From contig JASANH010000542.1 in NCBI GenBank assembly GCA_030248295.1, positions 124,001 to 188,000 of the forward strand: a DNA stretch of 64,000 nucleotides, written 5' to 3'. Below the pieces are notes generated by a model. The model ran no database searches and was not told the origin of the DNA. It worked only from the letters and a program-made list of their open reading frames with translations. The DNA comes from Mesodorylaimus sp. YZB2_4. Its lineage: Eukaryota; Nematoda; Enoplea; Dorylaimida; Dorylaimidae. This document shows, in pieces, positions 11,801 to 23,800 of this stretch; positions within the stretch are counted from its first letter, which is position 1; the number at the start of each line of letters is the position of its first letter. Made by a program: the position numbers and the translations under genes.

Positions 11801-14800
11801 CTTCGTATTTGGCATTTCAACTTCGCTTTGGCTTCACTGAACTTTTAAATTCCAAACATTTTTGTTCTGTAGTGTAAAATGCAGTTCCAGCAAGAGCTTT
11901 CTTCTGTTGTTTTGCACTGAAATTTCTAAAAACTTTTTTGCCTGGCACTATAAGGACACACTTGTTGTCTCTGGATTTTTTTGGACTGGTGCCAGTTTTG
12001 CATATAGCCTGCCAGCAGCGTAACCTTCTTAGCAGCGTCCGTCTGTGCGTCCCCGCTGGGTGCATCTCCCCACACAAGGACGTCCTGGACAGACACTGAC
12101 TTCCCCAAAAATGGGCGACTGGGCTGTAAAACCCTGTCGGTGTTCGGGCTGAGACTGTCGGATTTCGTCTTTCCACTCGGAGCACCTCTAGGGTACCGGG
12201 TGAGTCACTCACGGCCTGGGGTGCAAGGTCAGCGAGGGTTCATGGCTCGCAAACCGACCTCCATCACCAGGAATCGAACCCGGGACAAATCCAGCCATTC
12301 GCTAGTAAGCCATGCGGATGGCGAACCTCTCGCTGCACCACTGCGGCCGCATTTTTAGCAGCTGGTTGCACCCTGTGAATTCCCGGTAAGCTTAACTCTT
12401 GGGAGTGAACAAAACCCCCAACCAGGCTTCTATGGATAATGCAAGCCTCACTTCCGGCCCCTTTAATAATCATACCTTCACTATGATTGCGATCAGTGTG
12501 CTTTGAATGATGTCAGTACAGTACAGTGCGCAAGACATCTCCATGGCAAGGCCCACTAACCTGCACTTTACATTGAGCTGTAAGCACAACTACATAATTT
12601 TTTGAATGTGATCTCGCAATGATTACCGGCAATGCTTTTATTTTTCCAGCATATAGGTATATCAATAAAGTGGTTAGGGTCTATATATCCTACGAAGTGC
12701 TCTATATATATATGGATATGAATCAATACGAGTGGGCCTCGAGTTCAGACAAGGCCTTTTATTTCTTTAGCCAAATGTGGTCCGCCACCTGAAATACCAT
12801 TCTCCCAGCACGCTTCCTATGGTCAACGTCAATTCGATCAAGGGCAAATGATAAGCTATCATTGTGTTAATGGCTATTATTTATCAAGTGCGCAGGGACT
12901 GACAAAGGCGAAATGTTTGCCCGTAAATGGAACGGCCATTTGGTACGGGCCCGAGATGATATGCTCGCGTAAGTAAAGGTTTTTTAACCACCGATTATGT
13001 TTTGGAAACTTAAGTGCATACTAGTGTAATTTAATTCTGAATGAAAGCCGTTATTTAGTTTTCTTTTTGCTGAGTGACTCCCTCTCAGGAGACATGGCTT
13101 AATACTTTCCTCTCAAATAGAATCGTATCCCGGGAATAGTAAATGAGTGCTATTTTTCTTTGTTGGTTGGGCCCCGCGCGCGTCGCCCCAGTCCCCCACG
13201 GGACTTCCAACCCGTTTTGCCTATAGCCGGCCGGCAGTCATGATATGATAAGCAAGGCAGTGAGGTGACCAGCTCTCACGGCAGCGTCTCTCTGCGTGTC
13301 TCCACTGGGAGCATCTTCACGCGAGGGCATCCTGTAGAGGACACCGACTTCCTCGGACGATGGCGGGTGGACTGCGAACCCTGTCGGAGTTCGACAGCCA
13401 AGACTGTCTACTCGTTTGGCTTCCGTCTCTCCACTCGGAGCACCTCTAGGGTACCGGGTGAGTCACTCACGGCCTGGAGTGCAAGGTCAGCGAGGGTTTA
13501 TGGTTCGCAAGCCGACTTCCATCACCAGGGATCGAACCCGGGGAGGGAGTTCAGCCACTCGCTCCCAAGCAATACGGGGAGACGAACGCCGAACCGCTGC
13601 ACCACCGCGGCCGTCTACATGAGTTCTACCTGGAATTCATTTTATCGGCTACACCAGCTTAGTGTAGCTCAATCTAAAATCTGAAATATTATTGGGAAAA
13701 ACTGTGCCAGCCCCAAATAGACACTTTCACCGCTGTCAAAGTGTTTAAATTTGAAATTCTCGCTTGGGTGGCTTATGCATTAAGAAACAAGCAGACTGGC
13801 GAGCGATCTTACCAGATTTTGCCTAGCATGACAGAGGTCAATATTTATACAGTATCCAAATTTATCGAGGATAAAAACTTGATGAGAAATTGCCGTAGAA
13901 AATTAGCAAAACAAGCTTTAAATTACACCCACCCGCGACGATCTCAATCAATTTGGATCGATTTATTGATCCCAATTAATTTTGATTGCTTACTATTGTA
14001 AGTGGCGCATTTTCATGAGCAGTCAAAGTACCGGAATCGCGGGAATTCAAATTTTTGCTGTCCTGCGAGGTCTATTACAAATATTCCACTGTTTGCGGCA
14101 GAGATAAGAGCCTCATGCTGAATGACTTGCCGTTCGAGGGGTGGGCACATTCTTTTATTGCCATGTTGAGCAGAAGTAAAGCCATTATGTGAAGGTGCAG
14201 TAGATGAAATGTGTAATTACTTCCGTTTTTGCGCATTTAATCAGGCTGAAATGCTTTCACATAGGCGAAATGACTCACTGTACGAATGATTTTCAGCAAT
14301 CAGCTGTGGCCATCCTGGCGACCCACTGAATGGTGATCGGATCGGTGACAGTTTTCAGTACCCGAATACAGTTCGTTACAAATGCCACGAGGGCTTCATC
14401 GCTTATGGATCTTTGTCAAGGCGCTGCTTACCAAACGGGCGTTGGAGTGGAGAAGCACCGACATGCCAGCGTGAGTCCTACTTCACACTGTCAGCACGAG
14501 TATTGCTACTCGTGTATGCCTGTCATGGTCTCATCAGTGTACCTGCCTGAGGAAAGAATGCTGCTGACAAATGAGATTCAGTGCAACTTTTTTGAACACT
14601 CATATTCGCTGGTGTTAATCAGTAAGCCTGATTGAGACGGGGCCTGAACCTAGGATAAAAATGTCCTTTAAGTCATTGACGCCAATTTTCCATAGATCCC
14701 TAATTGCACGCCGATTATTTTAAATAGGGTTGACTTGAGGATCCAGGACTAACAAGCGAGGGCGCCCGTAAACGAAGATTTTTAGTAGCTTATGATGTGA

Positions 14801-17800
14801 GCCTGGCCATTGTAGGCGAGGCTTTTCTAATAAGCATATTTCTAAAAATGATAGTATAACAAGGATTGAGCACGTTTGTAGCTGTGCAGTGCCCGAAACC
14901 AGAAGACCCACTTCATGGTCGAGTGCTCGGCACATCCTTGGATTATCGAGCCTCCGTCACGTACACATGCGAAGAAGGGCACAGATTAGTCGGCCAACAA
15001 AAACGGTATTGTTTGGCCGACAGGACTTGGAGTGGTCTTTCGCCTAGGTGCGAGGAAATCCATTGCGATCCGCCGCCAGCACCTGAAAATGGCTATATCG
15101 AAGGGTCGGACACAGCGTTCGGTGCCGAAATACTGTACAGATGTTTGGACGATATACAGCCCCGGGGCGCAGAGAGAGCGAGGTGTCAGCGGGATGGCAC
15201 ATGGTCACTGCCACCGCCAAAGTGTTTAGGTGAGTGTCGTCGTATGTTCGTTGTCCTGTTTATGCCCAGCGACTCGGGGGTACTTTTTCAGAAATAATGT
15301 TTGATTGATACCCATATGCCAAAAAATCACTAAGTGCAAAAATATCAGTTTTGAGAAAACTACGTTTAAAAATTTTGACTTATATCTATAAGTGTGTGTG
15401 TGTGTTAATCGTAGCCTGCCCCAAACTACTGATAATAGGTTAATAGTAAAGTTAAGTCGGCCATCTTAAATTTGCGTCTTCTGCTGATTTCATGCAGCAT
15501 GGTCGCCCTTTAGCTGCATTTAACACACCTCGCGGATGAAGAAATGATAACAATGCTGTCAACTATGCGGCAAAAAGCGCTTGGCATGACTTTATTATTT
15601 ATTCAAACACATTATGGTGTGAATGAACAAGATCATTCTCATCAGCAAATCTAATATTTTCTCACAAAACAGATTTACGGATCACTATCGATTTAGTCTG
15701 CATCGGGCCCAACAAGTACAACTAATTGTCATCAACTGCACAATGTTTTCTTCCCTTTATTCGAGCATTTTTTTAAGCAGCCAAAACGCATTCTTTTGCA
15801 GAAAAAAGACGCAGTTGGTGCCTTACGCCTGCTATCTTTGGCAGATGGCGCGTTTTGGCAGATAAAAATTAAAATAGTGGGTATTTTGGGGTTCAGTAAA
15901 CTGATGTCATACTGTAGATATGGTTTCGTCGTTTTGGCAGATGAAACTTCTGAGTGCTCGAAATATTTACAGTATATCCTCAGCATTTGGTGCCTTTTTT
16001 CACAATTTGGTTGCCGCCTTCTGGCAAATAGGTATCGTAATTGACTTTTTGCACGCAATTAACTGCCCTTTTTTAAGGGCCCCTTTGAGATATGTTTACC
16101 CGAGACACACCAACTTTCTGACCGCTGTCGGGTATGCATACTACTAAAAATTGAACCACATGGCTTGCAAGAATATAATCAAATACAAGTTCTAAAATTT
16201 CACTCAAACAAGGGAAATGATTAGTCAAGTGCCTGAAAAATTCTGAACTTGAGAGGGCTGTTCAAAACCAGACAATGAGTATTCTGACTGTTTCTGGTTC
16301 AAATGACTAAAAAATCAGTCCTTCCTAAATTCATTTTTAGCCAATTGTAAAATCCCTCATGTCGATCACGGGCAGTCGTTATTGGGGCCAGTGGGTCGAA
16401 CAGTTCACCATGGGCTACAAATGGAAATCGAGTGCGAACGTGGCTACGAGCACGAGAGTCGAATTTATAGCGAGTGCAACAATGGATATTGGGAACCTCC
16501 ACCACCAAGATGTGTTCCTGGTAAGACGATTCTGGCTACTTTTACCCAAATTTCGTTAAACGAGATAAATTTTCATGTTTTAGTGCGATGTTCTGAGTGG
16601 CCGCGGAATTATCCGAATTCGATTGTCCTCTTTGTCAAAACTGATTACAACGCAATCGCCAGATACATGTGCAAGCCAGGCTTCAGGATGGCTGGCGGCG
16701 ATGGAATGTTCAGGTGCTTGAATGGGAACTGGACTGGAAAAGATTTCGTCTGTCAAGAAGGTAGGCGTTTTGAGTGCCTGTTTGGCCAGTTTGTGTGCGC
16801 GCAGGAACAGCTATATGTGTAGCACGCTACCCTTACTTCTATGATGGTGCACCCCTTAGCGTGGGTCAGAGTTGGAAGGTTAGGACTTCCAATTCTGACC
16901 CACGCTTCCAACTCTGATCTGCTGCCTAAAAACAGCGAAACATCTACCTGACTTGAGACGTTCTCTGGGGCCGTCCTCGAGTGATGATCACCAGGAGAAT
17001 CGCTGCCAGCTCTACACGCTGCTTCGCACTAGTTTGCCGAGCTCTGACCACCTGCAGTCAAAGACACGTGAAACATCAAGCTCTGGTCGCATGAGCAGTT
17101 GCGCAGCCCAGTGCCAGCTCAGGGTCGCACTGCATGATGTGCTGACTATCTTTGACTGTCTTATCGCTATTCGTGGGAATGGTCATTGGAATTTTTGCAC
17201 CACGGCACGCAGACCAAGTCTTCCGACCTTCCAGCTGGAACACGATGCCTGATGCTCTCAGCTGCTGGCCCTGTGCAAAGGATTGATTGCCAGACGAGCC
17301 ACCATGCCCACATAAATGAAATAGATTTTCAATGAAATTTGTTGACCTCCATCCTTTCACTTTCTGCAGTGTTTCTAGGATCTCTAAAAACTATCAAAAA
17401 GTATCAACAATGTCATGCAACCTTTTTTAGTCACTTGTGAAAATCCACGCAAAGTTGATGAAATAAAGGACTTCAATGGTTCCATCAAATTAGAAGGCTC
17501 GATGGGCACCTACGAATATCACGATCATTTTCAACAAGTCGGCGAAAATCGTCAAATACAATTCGAATGTCCAAAAGAATTCCAGTTGATAGGTAATACA
17601 ATTTTTGTGCAGTCAAAACAATATTTTGTCAAGATGCGCTGTTTTAGGTGGGCCAAATAAGGCAACTTGTCTGAACGGTACGTGGATGCCCAGATTCAGA
17701 CCCGTTTGCGCACCCCAAGAGCACCCTCCCTTGGAGGAGCGCACAGATTGGAGTAATCTGATAAGATCTAAACGCAATGTGGGCCAGTCTACATTGCATG

Positions 17801-20800
17801 AAAATAAAATACCGGAAAATGAAGTTGGAGATCATTCATTTTGGAATCGTGTGCGTCGTTCGGCCACCGAGACTTCTCAATATGTGGTCTTGTCAGTGAG
17901 ACCACCAAAAAGGAAGCGAAAACATAGTAAGTAATAGCATTTTTGGTGTTCTTGCTAGTTGAGCTCCATGGTTCTGCTTGTTCCAAATGACTAACAAAAA
18001 GTCACAGGGGTCGTCAAGATTCCGATTGTTGTGAAGAAATTCAGGAGCGCGCTTTTCCTTGCACTCTGCAGTAAGCCTCACTGGCTTTAGTTTTTTTGAG
18101 CGCGAAGCAAGCTGCGATCGTCTGATGGTTTTCAGTAACGCTTTTTACACCCCTCCCCAGTATTTTCATTTCTGGAACCTTCAATTGTCTTTTTCCAAGA
18201 ATTTGATCAAGCATTTTTTCTAGACCACAGGAGTAAAAAGAGAGAACAATTGGACACAGACGGCACGTTTTCTTACAGTTCGGGATGTAAGTCATTCAAA
18301 ACACTCTCAACTTCGCTCATTATTAAAAGCTTAATTTTTAGCCTCTTGTCCACCCATTCGAGAAAATGAGCGACAAAAATATGCGGTAATTAAATTCAGT
18401 CCGCTACCGGATGGACGTTTCTTGAGTGGTAGCGAAGTGATGATTCGATGCCAAGCTGGTTACGAATTGCCAAATCCAAATCAGAATATGGTCACGTGCA
18501 AGAATAATTCGTGGGTGCCACTTATGCCCATGTGCGCCCCCAGTAAGTTTTTCTGATAAAGAACCAGTCGGAAAGGCTTTGGGCACCGCATCTTGCATTG
18601 CTTCATGACATACTTTTCCAAATGGTGTGTGTGCCACTTTTCACGGACCTGATTGGACTGCCGGTGAGCAGCAAGCCAGACGAAAACCATGGATGCTAGA
18701 CACAATTTTCTTCTTATTGATCATGCAGATCATGGCTTTCACGATGCAAAAAGTACACTACTTACCTCGAGTTATTAGAATTCATGAGAGTCAGACTCCC
18801 AAGTTGCGCTAAACGAAATGCGTAACAAAGCGTTCCCCGACAATAGAGCAATGAACCATTCTTACCCCCCGAAAAGTTTTCTATCACAAACTCGATCACG
18901 AACTTTCTCCAAAAAAAATGCGTCAGGAGGTTTTTGAACTGTCCGTCACTGATCTTGATCATTCCTACTTTTGACTTACTTATTGGCCGTCACTATGGGT
19001 TATAAAATTTGTCTTCCAGAAAACTGCAAGCTTCCTGTACGACCTAACTCGTTTTTTACTCGGCGTGGAGAAATTGTGAGCAGTGGACACGAAGTAGGGC
19101 ATCGCGAAGGGGCCAAATTATTTTGTCTTCGTGGTTATGAATTGCGAGGCGATGATGCATTGGAGTGCAATTTGGGATCGTGGTTGAAACCAGCTGGTGA
19201 ATGTGTGCCGCGTAAGTGTCGTGGACCTTTTTCATGCGGATGCTAGGAGCCTGCATGATAAATGATTGTGTTTATGAGTTGTATCAAAATGAAAGCCCCA
19301 TTGAGATAAAACTTATGCATTTTTCATCGCTCCATATTTAGTCTTAGATAAGGCGCTCCGAAATTTTTTAAAAGCACCGGAAACCTGGCTTTTCATTCTA
19401 AAAAATGGGCCAATATTGAGGTGCACACTCTAAATTATTGAACGAATACGGAGCGATGAAAACACTGAGCTGCGTTAGGGCGAGTAGCACTGCTCTACTC
19501 AGTGATCCTCAAGACTTGTCAAACGCAGTGATAACTATAGCGATAAGAGCCTGATTGTCAGCCTGACTGAGCGCTGATCGCTCTCAGGTGTGCGCTCTAC
19601 GACGGCCTCAACTGCTTATATCAAAAGTGCGCTACACTCAAATGACCTCACCGATCTGTTAACCGCAGTAATCTGCAATACGCTCATCAAATTGTGTCTT
19701 ACAGAATCGTGCGCTGTTCCAATACTCCGCCACGGCCAGTACAGAAATGAATCCATGCCACGACACTCGATTGAGCACGCGACGAAAATCGATTTTTACT
19801 GTCAACATGGATATTACGCGAATCCGGCCCAGGGCGAGGTGCATTGCAGTTATGGAACTCTGAGACCGCACGACCCAGAATGCAATGAAGGTACAGTTGA
19901 TATTTTTCGGTAGTTTTGACTAAAACTGAGCTAATGCTCAAACATTTAGATGCTAATCTGCAGAAAAGTGTTTACTTATCGATCGGCTGTACCCGCCCTT
20001 ACGACATTGACAATGCGTGGGTGTACATCAGAGAATCTTCTACGGAACGTCGATTACTTATCAGTCCCCAATTATCAGTTTTTCCAAATCGAACAATCGT
20101 CCACTACAAGTGCTCGGAGTCATTGGACGACGGATACGATCTTCGTGTCAGAACGCGTCGATCAGCGCTCAGTTCACTTTACAATGCTGACGAAGCGCAC
20201 GCTATTGAATGCACCGATGGCGAGTGGGTGGCGCTGCTAGTCGAATGTGGTAGGTTGTGCATTTATCACTTCATGAATGGTTTTTCTGGAGGTTTCAATA
20301 ATCTTCATTGCAGCCCCGTCTGGTCGTTTGCCGCCAGGTGTCGAAAGTAATTCAACTCGCTTACTTAATTTACAACTGTTTGGGGCAAATAAATTGCCTT
20401 GTACACGTCCGAATGCGAGTGATATAAGGGGTATCGTATTTGAAATCAACGAGTGGTTATTTCCGCATGGATATCGGTTGCGGGTGCATTGCATGAACGA
20501 CGACACGAGATCATGGTTTGTCAGATGCAAACGAGGAAGCTGGAGGGGATTCGAAGAACATTCGTGCGCACGTAAGCCTATTGTAATCTCTGCTTTTTGG
20601 AACAAAAGGCTCAATAAAACAAAAAAATTAAACGCTGTGCTGGTAATTTGGGAGGCATGGGTCAACTTCCAACACAAGGTCTAAAATTTGTTGATTCATT
20701 GAGGAATATTGACACTGGTTTGACTTTGTTTGGTCTAATGTAGGTGTTCTGGGTAGACCATCCACATAGGTTCCGTGTTTCATCGAAAGTCTCCCAGGGA

Positions 20801-23800
20801 GGCATTAAATTTCAATTCGTCTCCAGACAGGGCACATTTGAGAAGACTCACATTCCCAAGGTCTGCACATTTTAGCTGTTTCTTGTGTTATTTCCGTCCA
20901 AACTACCAAAAGGCAAAATCCTAAATAAACAGAGGTCTCATGATCAGATGGGTCTCAGACCCGCGATCACCTGCTGTAGTTTTTAGAGACAAATTCAGTC
21001 TAGCAAAGCTAAACCAAGGTTAACTTGGGCCGCAAGATTCAACAGGCCTAGGGTAGGGGATATTAGAGGGCGTGACCTTTAATTTTGCAGCCATCGCATT
21101 CGACGCATTTTTTAGCTTTGGAGCTCTCACAGCAAACCACTGAATCACCCGAGCACAGCTGCGAATTCAATCCGATCAATTTCAAATCTATGATCGTGTT
21201 TTATGAGCAGCGAAAAGAGCCAATCGTATTTAAACAACAGTTGCCCGAGGGCGCTATGCTGACTGTTCGCTGTCAGCACGTCGGTCTATATCAGTTCACT
21301 GGCACAAAGAAATTGACTTGTCGAGGCGGAGCATGGCAAGGTGGAACGCCGAGGTGTAGATCGTTGGGCATACCATGGAAAGAAGGTAAAGAACTTCTCT
21401 GGTGGAACCAAAAGTGCCATGCCCTTTGTAGGTCAAGCACCACCAATCGCTTATCGAGCTACGGAAGGCGATTTGGCGCTGACCAATGATGGGGATATCG
21501 TGTTGAGGAAATCATCAACATTGGAACTTGATTGCTTGGTACCAAGACAGAGGAGTCAGCCGTATTGGGTGAGATTTTTTGAAACTTTTGCTGATTGGGT
21601 TTTGTCGCCCAGTAGGTCTACCTTCTTTTTCTGGCCGTCAGAGATCCTGGTGCTGAGTGATAGGTGGGGCCGAGAGGCGGCCAGCTCGCTAGGTATGTTC
21701 CCTTTGGCACCTCCAATAGGAGCATCTCCGCCTAACTGGAGCATCCTGCGCCAGGTCCGAGATCGGGTACAAAACTTGTACCAAACTTGACCCTGTGCCA
21801 GGCCAAACTCCAGGTAGCGTGCAGGTGCAAGGCGAGCGACTGAATTACTAATCGCTGCCAAGGATCGACCCCTTTCTCTGAGACGGGGCAGTGCTCGAAC
21901 GAGCGAACTAAACTACCATTTCTCCGGCTACCTGCTGGGCTGCTGGCTGGGCCAGAATAGCCACCGCGGCCGAACTGACAATGAGTGAATGGTTTGAAAA
22001 ATGAGAAAATTCTCGCCAAACGAATCATGCACATTTAAAATAGGATCAAGGAGACCATAAGCAAATACCTTAATTTCGTAGAGTTGGTCATAGGATCTTT
22101 GGACATACATCGCACCAGAGACCTGAGAATCCTTGCAGGTCACCCAAGACTCTTGCCACTCTCGAACGCTCCCTTTTCCTTCGGCTGTTAGTGCCATAAT
22201 CCCCGTTTCAGGATTACTCCAACTCATATCGGAAGTACCCTCAACAATGGGCCCAATTCGTTCTCGAGCCGTGGGAGACTGGTCGTCCAGAAGAGACAAA
22301 CAATTCTGTTGAATTGGACGCCTTTCGTCTGACCATCTTCATGGCCAGGCCAGAAGATTCGGGTATTTTCCATTGCATAACTCCCAGCGGCTTACGTCAT
22401 TCGGTCCGTGTCCGCGTGGCCGATGTGAATTGTCCAAATTACGAACGCGTATTCAGGACGAATCGAACACGTCCCCGCACCAGTACCCCATCCATGAGGT
22501 CTCCTCACATGGCACCTTCGGCAGTCACTCCGAGTATTCAAGCCAGCGACGGCAATGCTTTCGGTTCAGTTTTGCATTTTTCATGTCCAGTGGGTTACAA
22601 AGTCGTCGGTGCTAGACGCGCATATTGTTTGGAAAACGGCGAATGGTCGCACGCGATGCCCACATGCGAAAGTACCAATGCTAATTGATCATTTTTTAGA
22701 TCAGTGCACCAGAACAACTGTTCTGCCTTTTTTACGGTTTGCTGTTTGCAAATTTTTTGTTCGCTTTGTAGTATATATTTTGCGGAATAAATTTGCGTTG
22801 CACCCGCAACCAATGCTTACCATATTTGTTGCGCTTGTAGATGCGCCCTCGATTTGAGATTTGATAACCTTGCTTTTGAGGGTAGCACACAGTTATATCA
22901 AACGTAGAATGTTTTTAACTCTCAAAAAATAGCTAATGAAACAATGCTTACTAGCTGAGAACTGCAGTAAGCATTACCGCAGTACACCATGCTGTCTGTC
23001 ACACTACGCATTAACTTCGGCCTGGAACAGGAAATTACACGTGTACTGGACGTGGTTTGACTTGAAGAAAGTTTTCGGTCTAGCGTTTCTATGACACCAT
23101 TCTCACTATATTATTCAGCGTGCTCTGCCGCACTTTCGATGAAATGTTTGATGAAAGAATGTTAGACAGCTCCTCACACTACATTGACAGTGCAAGGTGG
23201 GGCGTCAAGAGCTCCTATATTAGCGGGACTCCTTAGCCAGTACAGTAAGCTACACATACAGTACCCACCGTCCTTGCCACCGTACACTCTGCACTGACAT
23301 AAGACTGTCTAAAGCCCAAAGTATAGTTGGATGCGATGCGTCAAATAAGCGTGCGATGCGACACTTTTGGGACAACTGACAATGTGAAAAAGTGCCTAAA
23401 ACGTCGCATCGCATCGGACTATACTTTCAGCTTAAGTCTTTTGTCAAATAAACTTTCGGCGGGAAATACATTTTAAATTGACCGATACTCTTTTTAACGT
23501 TTTTAGTCGTCCGCTGCCCATCCTTGTCACCGACGCACCCAGCCATGAAAATAAATGTCACTTCTAACGTGTACAATAGTGTGGCCATGTTCAGTTGCGC
23601 CGTGGGCTTCCGACTCGAAGGCCCGCGTTATGTGCAATGCAATGAGAGTGGAGGCTGGAGCGATGCAACGCCTAATTGTACAGGTACGTGAAAACTGCAT
23701 GATGAACTCCGTCATCCTGCGAGTCCCTCAATTGCAGTGGCCACCTGCCTGCCGCCTGATCTGCCGTTCGGGGCTCGGACGGTATCAGCCCTGCAGAATT

